A stretch of DNA of 64,000 bases from Bog-756 sp963738545 (GTDB lineage Bacteria > Actinomycetota > Acidimicrobiia > Acidimicrobiales > RAAP-2), in contig CAVTXA010000009.1 of NCBI GenBank assembly GCA_963738545.1, positions 248,001 through 312,000 on the forward strand. Direction: 5' to 3'. The position numbers and the translations under genes were made by a program. The notes beneath the pieces are model-generated. The model made no database searches and was not told the origin of the DNA. It saw only the letters and a program-made list of their open reading frames with translations. Below, in pieces: positions 25,913 through 34,669 of the stretch (positions are counted from its first letter, which is position 1; the number at the start of each line of letters is the position of its first letter).

Positions 25913-27037
25913 ATGACGACCATCACCATCATCGACACCGATGTGCGCACCGTGGAGGCCACCGTCGATGTCGACCGGGGCACGTTTCTGATCGACGTCG
26001 ATCGACTGCCCGATGCACTGGCATGGGAGCTCAAGCCCCACGGTCTGTGCCAGGCGAGCACCTGCGTGCCCGTGCCCGACGTGGACGCCTTGCTGGTGGA
26101 CGGACGCTTGGACCTGGCCGCAGTGGCCACCGCGCTCGGGCGTCCGACCGTGATCGATCTCGAGGCCGGCCTCATGGCCGTGGCCCTGTCGGCCGAGCTT
26201 CGGCGACAGGCGCTGGAGGACCTGCGGGCGCCCGGCTTCGAGCTCCCTGATGTCGACGGCACCATGCACCGGTTGCAGGAGTGGGCAGGCAAGAAGAAGG
26301 CCCTGGTCACCTTCTCGAGTTGGTGCGGGTGCCGTTACGACCTTCCCGGTTGGCAGTCCCTCCACGACGAACTGGAGTCCGAGGGCTTCACTGTCGTGGC
26401 CGTGGCCATCGACCAGTCGGCGGACGACGTGCGGCCGTGGGTCGACGGGATCACCATGCCCGTGCTCTACGACCCCCAGCACGTGCTCACCGAGTCCTAC
26501 GCCATCTCCAACGTACCGACGGTGGTGTGGATCGATGAGGAGGACAACATCGCCCGCCCCAACGGACTCGCCCACGGCACCGATCTCTTTACCGAGTTCA
26601 CCGGCGTGGAGTCCGGCCCCCACCTCGATGAGATCCGCCGATGGGCCCGGGACGGCACCATTCCGGTGACCGAGGACCAGGCTCGGGGTGCCGTCGGCGA
26701 TCTCTCCGAGGACGAGGTGCTGGCCCGGCTGCACTTCCGGGTGGCCGCTGAGGCCCACCGCCAGGGGCTGGAGGCAGTCACCAGGCACCATGTCGACCGG
26801 GCCTCGGCGCTGGCACCCGACGACTTCACCATCTGGCGAGCCGGCATGCCCCTCGTGGGTGAAGACCCCTTTGGCGATGCCATGCTGGCCAAGTACGACG
26901 AGTGGAAGCAGAAGGGCATGCCCTACCACGGCCTCCCCGCGGTGGACGCGAGCGGCGGTCGCCCCCTGAGCGATCGCGTCCCGGGTACGGCACACCCCGG
27001 TGTCGGTGGCCTACGTTTGCCCCATGATCCGTTTTGA
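25913..27037 (+). CDS. thioredoxin-fold (redoxin) protein with C-G-C site and TPR-like tail
   Basis: A ~374-residue protein with three visible parts. The N-terminal domain (1-100) holds C46 and C51 (GLCQASTCVP). A TlpA/ResA-like redoxin domain (~105-250) follows, with LVTFSSWCGCRYDLPGW and a cis-Pro segment ISNVPTVVWID. A helical tail (~265-335) looks like a TPR-type hairpin. The active site is W-C-G-C (C138, C140), a CxC rather than CxxC. No signal peptide is present, so it is probably cytoplasmic. I use the ATG at 25913, preceded by GGGGGAAGAG. A GTG at 25853 with TAGAGT six bases before it could instead be a leaderless start. It overlaps the next gene by 14 bases. Confidence 0.65.
   Translation: MTTITIIDTDVRTVEATVDVDRGTFLIDVDRLPDALAWELKPHGLCQASTCVPVPDVDALLVDGRLDLAAVATALGRPTVIDLEAGLMAVALSAELRRQALEDLRAPGFELPDVDGTMHRLQEWAGKKKALVTFSSWCGCRYDLPGWQSLHDELESEGFTVVAVAIDQSADDVRPWVDGITMPVLYDPQHVLTESYAISNVPTVVWIDEEDNIARPNGLAHGTDLFTEFTGVESGPHLDEIRRWARDGTIPVTEDQARGAVGDLSEDEVLARLHFRVAAEAHRQGLEAVTRHHVDRASALAPDDFTIWRAGMPLVGEDPFGDAMLAKYDEWKQKGMPYHGLPAVDASGGRPLSDRVPGTAHPGVGGLRLPHDPF
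27012..27017 (+). promoter_or_regulatory. probable -10 box before the crotonase gene
   Basis: TACGTT lies six bases before the ATG at 27024, within the end of the preceding gene; no ribosome site is seen. Confidence 0.35.
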
Positions 27038-27824
27038 CGTCGGCGACGACAGCGTCGCCCGCCTGGTACTCGACCGGCCCGAGGCCAAGAACGCCCTGAC
27101 CCCCGAGATGCGTGACGACATCGTGGCGCGGGTCCGTCAGGTCCGAGCCGATCCGGACGTCCGGGCCCTCCTCATCACCGGCTCCGGGGACGCCTTCTGC
27201 GCCGGCATGGACCTCCGCCAGTCCACGGTGGCGGGCTCGGGCGGCGAGGGCTTCAACCCGCGTACCACCAGCGAGGCCCTGCGCAACGGGGTACAGGCCT
27301 TCATCCGCGAACTCTGGGAGCTGGACAAGCCCACAGTGGCCGCGGTCAACGGAACGGCGGTGGGCCCCGGTGCCCACCTGGCCCTGGCCTGCGACTTCGT
27401 GCTCCTGCACGAGGAGGCCCGGTTCGTCTGGTCCTTCGCCCGGTGGGGACTGGTCGTCGACGCCGGGGGTGCCTATCTCCTGCCCCGACTGGTCGGACTG
27501 CCACGGGCCAAGGCCATGGTCATGCTCGGCGACGGGGCCAAGGGTGCCGAGGCGGTCGACCTGGGTCTGGCCTACCGCTGCCTGCCCACCGCCGAGGAGC
27601 TGGCCACCGAGGCTGACGCGCTGGCCGTCCGGCTGGCCGCCGGCCCCATCCGGTCCATGGGCCTGTCCAAGCAGCTGCTCAACACCACCTTCGAGACCGG
27701 GCTGTCCGCATCGCTCGACCGTGAGGCCCAGGCCCAGGCCATGGCGGCCGTCTCGGCCGAGATGGCCGAGGGGATGGCGGCCTTCGCCGAGAAGCGGACG
27801 CCTGACTTCCGTCACGCCCGCTGA
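27024..27824 (+). CDS. enoyl-CoA hydratase/isomerase (crotonase fold)
   Basis: A 266-residue crotonase-superfamily protein. The oxyanion-hole segments are DAFCAGMDLR and NGTAVGPGAHLALACD. At the two places where crotonase has its catalytic glutamates this protein has His (GAHLALACD) and Phe (WSFARWG). It keeps an Asp in the segment GLVVDAGG, a position used by some crotonase-fold isomerases such as PaaG. A CoA-ester isomerase is therefore as likely as a hydratase. The ATG at 27024 has TACGTT six bases before it. The acyl-CoA dehydrogenase pair follows after a 300-base gap. Confidence 0.8.
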   Translation: MIRFDVGDDSVARLVLDRPEAKNALTPEMRDDIVARVRQVRADPDVRALLITGSGDAFCAGMDLRQSTVAGSGGEGFNPRTTSEALRNGVQAFIRELWELDKPTVAAVNGTAVGPGAHLALACDFVLLHEEARFVWSFARWGLVVDAGGAYLLPRLVGLPRAKAMVMLGDGAKGAEAVDLGLAYRCLPTAEELATEADALAVRLAAGPIRSMGLSKQLLNTTFETGLSASLDREAQAQAMAAVSAEMAEGMAAFAEKRTPDFRHAR

Positions 27825-28124
27825 GTGGCCGACGTCGGCTCTCGGGGCCGGGGTTTGCGGTCGAGCGGACCGGAGCGAGATACTCTTCAGCCGGAAAGCA
27901 GATTCTCCGGGCGCCCCGGCCGATCATGGGCTCCGTATGACCCGAGAACGATGGGCCGGTGGGGCGAGGAAGCGGACCGGCGAGGTGATGGGTTCCGATG
28001 CCGTCTCCCGGACGCGGTCCGACCTCCGGATCCGTCCCGCGGGCCGGGCAGGACCAGCGATGAACGACGACCGATGCATGACCAGTAGGGACCGATGCAT
28101 GACCAGTAGGGAAGGGCACTGACC
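27825..28124. other. 300-base control region upstream of the dehydrogenase pair
   Basis: No gene is visible. A reasonable promoter is TTGCGG (27855-27860), 18 bases, GATACT (27879-27884), which would give a leader of about 235 bases. Near the gene start an exact 21-bp tandem repeat is present. The length of the leader and the repeat suggest regulation at the RNA or DNA level, but no known riboswitch fold is recognised. Confidence 0.4.
28071..28112 (+). repeat. exact 21-bp tandem duplication in leader
   Basis: CCGATGCATGACCAGTAGGG plus A occurs twice head-to-tail (28071-28091 and 28092-28112), ending 12 bases before the GTG of the first dehydrogenase. Each unit contains the palindrome ATGCAT. 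Confidence 0.9.
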
Positions 28125-29237
28125 GTGGACTTCGGACTGACCGACGACCAGCAGCTGTTTCACGAGACGACTCGGAAGTTCCTGGAGGTCACCAGCCCCC
28201 TCGATGCCGTCCGTCGGGTCGCGAGCGACGAGCCCGACGGCTTCGATCGGGCGTGGTGGCGTCGGGGGGCGGAGTTGGGCTGGGTGTCGATGCTGGTGGC
28301 CGAGGAGCACGGTGGTGGCTCGGTCTCGGGCGGGGGACTCGCCGACCTGGCCATCGTGGCCGAGGAGTTCGGTCGTCTGGTCACCCCGGGCCCGCTCATC
28401 CCCACCAACGTGGTGGCCGGCGCCCTGTCCCGGAGCGGGGGGCCCGCCCACCACAAGCTCCTGGACGGCCTGGTGGGAGGAGAGACGATCGCCTCGTGGT
28501 GCCCCCCGGGCGATGCCGTCCACGAGGGGTTGCGGGTGACGGCCCACGGTGGCGGCTTCCGCATCGAGGGGACGTCAAGCCCGGTGGAGGCCGCGGCCCA
28601 GGCCGACCTCCTGTTGGTGACCGCCCGTTCCGACGATGGTCTGTCCCAGTTCGTGGTGCCCTCGGGAACGCCCGGTCTCACCACTCATCCGGCCGAGAGC
28701 ATCGACCTGGTGCGACGGTTCGCCACGCTCGGGTTCGACGGTGTGGAGGTCGGCGCCGACAGTCTGGTGGGGCAGGTGGGCCAGGCCGACCTCGACGTGG
28801 AGCGTCAGCTCCACGACGCCGTGGTGCTCCAGTGCGCCGAGATGGTCGGTGCCATCGACCAGGTATTCACCTTCACGGTGGCGTACGCCGAGGATCGCTA
28901 TTCGTTCGGCCGGCCGCTGGTGTCCTATCAGGCCCTCAAGCACCGGTTCGCCGACATGAAGATGTGGATCGAGGCTTCCCACGCCACCGCGGGGGCGGCG
29001 GCCAGGGCGGTGGATTCGGGCTCCTCGCACGCCGATGAGTTGGTCAGCGTGGCCAAGTCGTACATCGGGGATCATGCTCCGTTCCTCCTCCAAGAGTGCG
29101 TGCAACTCCACGGGGGCATCGGGGTGACCTGGGACCACGACCTCCATCTGTATCTGCGCCGGGTGGTCCTCGACCGGTCCCAGTTCGGGACCCCACGGGA
29201 CCACCGGGAGCGCATCGTCGCAGGGATCGGAGTCTGA
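28125..29237 (+). CDS. acyl-CoA dehydrogenase-like subunit (non-catalytic type)
   Basis: A 370-residue acyl-CoA dehydrogenase-fold protein. The N-terminal helical domain starts MDFGLTDDQQLF. The C-terminal helical domain has the FAD-contact segment YSFGRPLVSYQALKHRFADM and the signature LHGGIGVTWDHDLHLY. It lacks the helix-G Glu seen as x-x-E-R in its neighbour. Many actinobacterial FadE proteins work as alpha2-beta2 heterotetramers of one catalytic and one non-catalytic subunit; the gene after it, one base away, has the catalytic Glu, so the two probably form such a pair. GTG start with GGGAAGGG upstream. Confidence 0.85.
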   Translation: MDFGLTDDQQLFHETTRKFLEVTSPLDAVRRVASDEPDGFDRAWWRRGAELGWVSMLVAEEHGGGSVSGGGLADLAIVAEEFGRLVTPGPLIPTNVVAGALSRSGGPAHHKLLDGLVGGETIASWCPPGDAVHEGLRVTAHGGGFRIEGTSSPVEAAAQADLLLVTARSDDGLSQFVVPSGTPGLTTHPAESIDLVRRFATLGFDGVEVGADSLVGQVGQADLDVERQLHDAVVLQCAEMVGAIDQVFTFTVAYAEDRYSFGRPLVSYQALKHRFADMKMWIEASHATAGAAARAVDSGSSHADELVSVAKSYIGDHAPFLLQECVQLHGGIGVTWDHDLHLYLRRVVLDRSQFGTPRDHRERIVAGIGV

Positions 29238-29238
29238 G

Positions 29239-30522
29239 ATGAGTGACGAGAGCGTGCAAGACGCACCGGCGGATGCCGGGGAGCTGGAGACGTTCCGGCT
29301 CGCAGCCCGGGCCTGGTTGGCCGACCACATGCCCCGGCTGCCCGCGGGCACCGACAACTGGCACATGACCGTCCAGGACGAGATGGCCGTGGAGGCCCGT
29401 GCCCTGCAGCGGACCCTGTTCGACGGGGGCTACGCCGGGATCTGCTACCCGGTCGAATACGGGGGCCGGGGCCTGACCCGGGCCCACCAGCGTGCCTTCA
29501 CCCAGGAATCGGTGGGCTACCGGATGCCCACCACCTTCAACGTGCCCACCCTCACCATCCTGGCCCCCACCATCCTCGATTTCGGGACCGAGGAGCAGAA
29601 GCTCCGGCACATCCCGGCCATCCTGGCCGGGGAGGAGCTCTGGGTGCAGTTCCTCTCCGAGCCGAGCGGGGGCTCGGACCTGGCCGGGCTGGTTACCACG
29701 GCCACCCGCGACGGTGATGTCTTCTCCCTCAACGGGTCCAAGATCTGGAGCTCGGGAGCCTTCCGGGCCGACTATGCGCTGTGCCTGGCCCGCACGGATG
29801 CCAGCGTGCCCAAGCACCAGGGGCTGACCATGTTCATCCTCAAGATCCACCAGCCGGGCATCGAGGTCCAGCGGATCAAGATGATCAACGGCACGGCCGA
29901 GTTCTGCCAGGAGTACTTCGACGACGTGCTGGTGCCGGTGGCGGACGCCCTCGGGGGGATCAATGACGGCTGGACGGTGGCATCACGGCTCCTCTTCCAC
30001 GAACGGGATGCCGTGGGCGGAGGCTCGCCCTACTCCAGCGGGTTGGGTGTGGGCAACGCCGCCAGTGGCGGACAGCGCTCCGACCTCGAGGACCTGGCCC
30101 GGGCCACGGGCCAGACCGGCGATCCGGTGGTGCGCCAGCTGCTGGGCGAGGCCCGGGCCAACGACCGGGTCCAACAGCAGCTCATGGAGCGCGTGGCCCA
30201 GGGCATCCGCACCGGGGCCATGCCCGGCCCGGCCGGTGCGCTCACCCGGCTCTACGCCGCAGTCAACTCCGAACGCCGGTACGACATCGGCCTGGAGATC
30301 GCCGGCCAGGGCGGGGGCGCGTGGCCCACGGGCGACCCGGCGGGAGCGACCTCGGTGGCGTGGCTGTCCCGGCAGAGCAACAGCCTGGGCGGGGGGAGCA
30401 ACGAGATGCAGCGCAACATCATCAGCGAGCGTGTCCTCGGGATGCCCCGGGAGTTCGCCGCCGACCGCGACCTACCCTTCGACCAGGTCCGCCACAACCG
30501 GTCCCCCCAGCGCTCCACCTGA
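29239..30522 (+). CDS. acyl-CoA dehydrogenase (catalytic subunit)
   Basis: A 427-residue acyl-CoA dehydrogenase. The FAD/substrate strand reads FLSEPSGGSDLAG (138-150), the middle domain has NGSKIWSSGAF, and the helix-G base is probably E255 in LFHERD. The C-terminal flavin segment is LGGGSNEMQRNII. It starts one base after the stop of the preceding subunit gene, so the two are cotranscribed and likely assemble together. It would oxidise an acyl-CoA to the 2-enoyl-CoA, passing electrons to an ETF. The acyl chain is unknown, but paired FadE enzymes typically act on steroid side chains or other bulky acids. Confidence 0.9.
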   Translation: MSDESVQDAPADAGELETFRLAARAWLADHMPRLPAGTDNWHMTVQDEMAVEARALQRTLFDGGYAGICYPVEYGGRGLTRAHQRAFTQESVGYRMPTTFNVPTLTILAPTILDFGTEEQKLRHIPAILAGEELWVQFLSEPSGGSDLAGLVTTATRDGDVFSLNGSKIWSSGAFRADYALCLARTDASVPKHQGLTMFILKIHQPGIEVQRIKMINGTAEFCQEYFDDVLVPVADALGGINDGWTVASRLLFHERDAVGGGSPYSSGLGVGNAASGGQRSDLEDLARATGQTGDPVVRQLLGEARANDRVQQQLMERVAQGIRTGAMPGPAGALTRLYAAVNSERRYDIGLEIAGQGGGAWPTGDPAGATSVAWLSRQSNSLGGGSNEMQRNIISERVLGMPREFAADRDLPFDQVRHNRSPQRST

Positions 30523-30578
30523 GCCACCGGCCCTGGGCACGGCGACGGCGGCCGGCTGTGTACCGACCGCCGAGGTGA

Positions 30579-31775
30579 TCAGGCGGCCTGATCCAGTTTC
30601 ATTAGCCGGTTGAGGTTGCCGCCCATGATCTTGGCCACGTCCTCGTGGGGGAGCGACGAGAGCTCGTCCACGAAGCTCAACGGCTCGGCCAGGCCCTCAG
30701 GGTGGGGGTAGTCCGAACCGAAGAGCACCCGGTCGGCCCCGAGTAGCTCCACCAGACCGATGGGATCCTCCTCGTGGAAGGGGTGGACGTAGATGTTCCG
30801 CTTGAACGCCTCGACCGGGTCCTCGGCGAAGGCCTTGGGCGCTACCGAGTAGGCGTGCTCCAGGTCCCGCAGCAGGGGGCGCACCCAGCCGCTGCCGTTC
30901 TCCACCGGGGCGAACCGGAGGGTCGGGAACCGGCTGCACAGGCCGTGGCCGATGAGGGAGGCGACAGTGTCGGTGATGGGCCGGCTCATGTGGGAGACGA
31001 TGGCCTGGAAGCCCGAGCCCCCCTTGAACGGGGTCATCTCGTCGGTGACGCCCTCCCACTCGTTCATGTACCGCTGGTACCCGGAGTCCGAGGCGTGCAT
31101 CCCCACGGGGATGTCGGCCTCGGCCACCAGCTTCCAGAACGGGTCGAACTCGGGCAGGGCCGGGGAGCGGGGTCCCAGGTAGCCCGACACCGGAGCGGGA
31201 CGGATGAGCACGATCTTGGCCCCGTGGTCGAGCACCCACTCCAGCTCCTCGATGGCCTTGTCCACGATGCCCAGATGGATCACCGGGGTGGGGAAGATGC
31301 GGTTCTCGTAGTTGAAGGTCCAGTGCTCGGCCATCCACTGGTTGAGGGCGTGGACGACGGCGTGGGTGGCCAGGGGGTCGCCCCGGAGCCGCTCCTCCAA
31401 GAGACTGGCCAGGGTGGGCCACATGAGGGCCCGGTCGAGACCGAGCTCGTCCATCAGCTCCAGACGGGGCCCGGGCTCCATGAAGGCGGGGAGAGACCGG
31501 ATGGGCTTGCCCATGATCTCCCGACGGCTCTTCCCCTCGGGATTCCCGCTTCGGAAGTACTCCTCTTGGGCCCCGGGTGCGGCCACCACCGAGAAGGTGG
31601 GGTTGGGGATGTACTCGCTGATCTGGCCCTTGAGGGCGATCTTGGTGCGCCCGTTGACCTCGACGTACTGGACCAGTCCGGTGTACTCGGAGGGGAGGTA
31701 CTTGGTGAAGGCGTCCGTGGTCTCGTACATGTGGTTGTCCGCGTCGAAGACCGGGAAGTCGATCACTGGTGCCAT
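30579..31775 (-). CDS. amidohydrolase family 2 (ACMSD-like) metal-dependent hydrolase
   Basis: A 398-residue TIM-barrel protein of the amidohydrolase-2 group. The N-terminal metal motif is FDADNHMYE (DxxxHxxE variant), the barrel includes IPVGMHASDSG and VSHMSRP, and the last strand holds LFGSDYPHPEG with the metal-binding Asp. Members decarboxylate or hydrolyse aromatic or cyclic acids. An AAGGAG is seven bases before the second Met codon (31775) and only one base before the first (31781), so 31775 is the better start. It points away from the ligase operon, sharing a 205-base promoter region with it. Confidence 0.85.
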   Translation of the reverse strand: MAPVIDFPVFDADNHMYETTDAFTKYLPSEYTGLVQYVEVNGRTKIALKGQISEYIPNPTFSVVAAPGAQEEYFRSGNPEGKSRREIMGKPIRSLPAFMEPGPRLELMDELGLDRALMWPTLASLLEERLRGDPLATHAVVHALNQWMAEHWTFNYENRIFPTPVIHLGIVDKAIEELEWVLDHGAKIVLIRPAPVSGYLGPRSPALPEFDPFWKLVAEADIPVGMHASDSGYQRYMNEWEGVTDEMTPFKGGSGFQAIVSHMSRPITDTVASLIGHGLCSRFPTLRFAPVENGSGWVRPLLRDLEHAYSVAPKAFAEDPVEAFKRNIYVHPFHEEDPIGLVELLGADRVLFGSDYPHPEGLAEPLSFVDELSSLPHEDVAKIMGGNLNRLMKLDQAA

Positions 31776-31980
31776 GGTCATGCTCCTTCTGCTCTCCGGA
31801 GACCGGCTCGGACCCCGCGGGCGGGACGGTATCGCTCCGGTGGCGAGCGACGTGATACGCCCCCTCTCACACCAAGCTAACAGTCCTCAATGTCAGGTGG
31901 AAATGACCTTTGCGCTACCATCCCACCGTTCCGGTGGAGCTGCGCCACGTGTTGGGGGTCAGAGGTTGGGCGATGAGGGC
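31776..31980. promoter_or_regulatory. divergent promoter region, amidohydrolase / ligase operon
   Basis: Less G+C-rich than its surroundings around 31870-31920. It contains a dyad GTCA-N8-TGAC (31892-31907) that could be a repressor site controlling the acyl-CoA genes downstream. No family-specific operator (KstR, KstR2, FadR types) is recognised. Confidence 0.3.
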
Positions 31981-33513
31981 GTGACCACGGCTGCGGCCGG
32001 CAAGGACGCGGTTCCCTACGGGACCCGGCTCGGCCACCTGGCCGATGCGTTGGGGGACGCCACCGCGGTCACGTTCGTCGATGTCGACGGGGTCGAGCAG
32101 ACCGTCAGCTGGCGCCAGCTCGACACCCGGTCCACCCAGTTGGCCCACCGGCTGTCCGAGCGGGGCCTCGGGGTCGGGGACCGGCTGGCCGTCGGCCTGC
32201 CCAACTCCATCGAGCACCTCTACGCCGGGTTCGCCGGCTGGAAGGTCGGCGCCACGGTGGTGCCGGTGCGCTGGGACCTGCCGGAGTGGGAGAGGAGCCG
32301 CCTCCTCGAGGTGCTGGATCCGACCGTGGTCATCGGGACCGAGCAGATCGGGCTGGTGGAGGAAAGCGTCGATGCCCCGGTCACCCGACTGCCCGAGGTG
32401 ATCGCCCCACGGGGCTCCGGCGTGTGCAGCTCGGGCTCCACGGGGACGCCCAAGGTGATCCTGGGGCTCATCCCGGCCGTCTTCCTGCTCTCCACCAACG
32501 TGACCTCCATGGTCGTGGCCGACTTCGGACCCATGGAGCGACCCCAGCTGGTTCTGTGCCCGGCGCCGCTCTACCACACCAACGGATTCACGGCCTTCCG
32601 CACCCTGCTCGGGGGCGATCCCATCGTCCTGCTGGAACGGTTCAAGGCCCCACTGGTGTTGGATCTCATCGAGCGCCACCGGATCACCGGGTTCATCGCC
32701 GCCACACCCATGCTGCAACGACTGGCCCAGGTCCCCGGGGTCGAGGACCGCGACCTGTCCAGCCTGACCTGGGTCCAACAGGGGGCCTCGCCCCTGCCCG
32801 TCTGGCTCGGCCATCGCTGGATCGAACTGGTGGGGCCGGAGCACTTCTACATGTCCTACGGCGCGTCGGAGAGCTTCGGCATCGTGGTATGTCGCGGCGA
32901 CCAGTGGCTGGCCCACCCGGGCACCCTGGGGCGGGGCATGTCCGGGACGGAGATCGACGTGCGGTCGGAGTCCGGTGAGTCGCTGCCGGCCGGGGAGATC
33001 GGGGGCATCTACCTGCGGACCCCGACCGGGCCGCTGGCCACCTACGTGGGGAGCGACGTTAAGCCCATGGACACCGCCACCGACGGGTTCACCTCGGTGG
33101 GGGACCTCGGCTGGCTGGACGAGGACGGCTTCCTCTTCATGGCCGACCGGCGGGTGGACATGATCGTGACCGGGGCGGTCAACGTCTTCCCCGCCGAGGT
33201 GGAGGCGGCCCTGAGTGAGCACCCAGGTATCGCCGATGTGGTGGTGGTGGGACTGCGTGACCCCGAGTGGGGCCGGCGCGTCCATGCCATCGTGCAGTCT
33301 TCGGACCCCGACCTCGGCGCCGAGGGGGTCATCGCCTTCGCCCGGGAGCGCCTGGCTTCCTACAAGGTGCCCAAGTCGGTCGAGTTCGTCGAGTCGATCC
33401 CCCGGAGCGAGGCCATGAAGTTCAACCGGGCCGCCCTGGTGGAGGAGCGCGACGGGCCCGGGCTCGAGCCGTCGGTTCCCCGGGCTGCCCGCACCACCGA
33501 CGGGGGCCGGTGA
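31981..33513 (+). CDS. acyl-CoA synthetase (AMP-forming, class I adenylate-forming enzyme)
   Basis: A ~510-residue ligase that activates a carboxylic acid with ATP to an acyl-AMP and then an acyl-CoA. The P-loop-like A3 motif is SSGSTGTPK, A5 appears as YMSYGASE, the A7 segment is SVGDLGWLDEDGFLFMADRR, and the A10 lysine is in SEAMKFNRAAL. The start is uncertain: a GTG at 31981 gives the usual length, while an ATG at 31903 or TTG at 31966 would add residues. It is the first gene of an eight-gene run on the plus strand. Confidence 0.8.
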   Translation: MTTAAAGKDAVPYGTRLGHLADALGDATAVTFVDVDGVEQTVSWRQLDTRSTQLAHRLSERGLGVGDRLAVGLPNSIEHLYAGFAGWKVGATVVPVRWDLPEWERSRLLEVLDPTVVIGTEQIGLVEESVDAPVTRLPEVIAPRGSGVCSSGSTGTPKVILGLIPAVFLLSTNVTSMVVADFGPMERPQLVLCPAPLYHTNGFTAFRTLLGGDPIVLLERFKAPLVLDLIERHRITGFIAATPMLQRLAQVPGVEDRDLSSLTWVQQGASPLPVWLGHRWIELVGPEHFYMSYGASESFGIVVCRGDQWLAHPGTLGRGMSGTEIDVRSESGESLPAGEIGGIYLRTPTGPLATYVGSDVKPMDTATDGFTSVGDLGWLDEDGFLFMADRRVDMIVTGAVNVFPAEVEAALSEHPGIADVVVVGLRDPEWGRRVHAIVQSSDPDLGAEGVIAFARERLASYKVPKSVEFVESIPRSEAMKFNRAALVEERDGPGLEPSVPRAARTTDGGR

Positions 33514-33642
33514 CGATCACGGGGGGCCACCGCCACCGCGGAGGGGTGCGTGGCCGAGGTATAGCGTGGTCGGGCCGACCGGTGACCTCGGTGGGGCCCT
33601 TGGTCACAGGACGCAGAGAGACAGCTCAGGCGGCGACGGGCC

Positions 33643-33690
33643 GTGACAGCGGCGTGCAGTGACAGCGACGTGCAGTGACAGCGATGCGTA
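33643..33690 (+). repeat. three tandem 16-bp repeats in leader
   Basis: GTGACAGCGACGTGCA and two near-identical copies run head-to-tail at 33643-33658, 33659-33674 and 33675-33690, ending 23 bases before the ATG of the crotonase gene. Confidence 0.85.
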
Positions 33691-33713
33691 ACGACAACGA
33701 GGAGTAGAGAGCC

Positions 33714-34643
33714 ATGGCCGATGCCCCACAGCAAGGGAAGTACATCTCCTACGAGGAGCTGGACGACGGCGCCATCGTGCGCATCCTGCTCAACCGTCCC
33801 TCGACCCGGAACGCCCAGAACCGGGGCCTGTTGGTGGAGTTGGACGAGGCCTTCCTCCGGGCCGAGGAGGACGACAAGGTACGGGTCGTGATCCTGGGTG
33901 GGGTCGGCCCACTCTTCTCCTCCGGCCACGACATGGGGTCCAAGGAGGCCGCCGCCGAGCGGACACCCGGTCCCGATCAGCACCATTCGGTCACCGTCAA
34001 CGGTGGCACCCGGGTGGGTGCCGAGCAACGGATGCTCCAGGAGTGGCACTACTACTTCACCAACACCATGCGTTGGCGGAACCTCCGCAAGATCACCGTG
34101 GCCCAGGTGCAGGGCACGGTGTACGCGGCCGGACTCATGCTCATGTGGGCGTGCGACCTCATCGTGGCCGCTGACAACGTGTACTTCGCCGACGTGGTGG
34201 GCACGCGGCTCGGGATGTGCGGGGTGGAGTACTTCGGCCATCCCTGGGAGTTCGGCCCCCGGCGGACCAAAGAGCTCATGCTCACCGGGGACGCCATCGA
34301 CGTCGACGAGGCCCACCGCCTGGGCATGGTCTCCAAGGTCTTTCCCCTGGACGACCTCGAGGAGCGCACGCTGGCCTACGCCCGCCGCATTGCCGAGCTC
34401 CCCACCATGACCGCCCTCCTCATCAAGGAGTCAGTCAACCAGACGGTGGACAACATGGGCTTCTACAACTCGCTCCAGGCCTGCTTCACGCTGCATCAGC
34501 TCAATCACTCGCACTGGGCCGAGATCCATGAGTCCAAGTACCCGGTGGCCGAGGAGCAGGATGGCATCGCCAGCTGGAAGACGGCCCCGCCCGTCCGCCT
34601 CTCGGAGAAAGACGCGGTGGAAGGACCCGTGCCGGCGCGCTGA
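33714..34643 (+). CDS. enoyl-CoA hydratase/isomerase-family protein
   Basis: A 309-residue crotonase-fold protein. The oxyanion-hole strand is FSSGHDMGSK and the second is QGTVYAAGLMLMWACD. At the positions of the two crotonase glutamates it has Met and a Val/Gly segment, so it is not a classical hydratase. It shares with the gene at 54407 the segment HPWEFGPRRTKELMLTG, marking a distinct actinobacterial subgroup. GAGGAG sits upstream of the ATG. It lies between two ligase genes, so it likely acts on their CoA-ester product. Confidence 0.8.
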   Translation: MADAPQQGKYISYEELDDGAIVRILLNRPSTRNAQNRGLLVELDEAFLRAEEDDKVRVVILGGVGPLFSSGHDMGSKEAAAERTPGPDQHHSVTVNGGTRVGAEQRMLQEWHYYFTNTMRWRNLRKITVAQVQGTVYAAGLMLMWACDLIVAADNVYFADVVGTRLGMCGVEYFGHPWEFGPRRTKELMLTGDAIDVDEAHRLGMVSKVFPLDDLEERTLAYARRIAELPTMTALLIKESVNQTVDNMGFYNSLQACFTLHQLNHSHWAEIHESKYPVAEEQDGIASWKTAPPVRLSEKDAVEGPVPAR

Positions 34644-34669
34644 GTGGGCGCAGGACCGGACGAGACCAC

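Noticed and set aside
30527..30555. Possible terminator hairpin (CCGGCC ... GGCCGG) between convergent genes
   Set aside because: Six-base arms with a 17-base loop and no T-run; such matches are expected by chance in DNA this rich in G+C.
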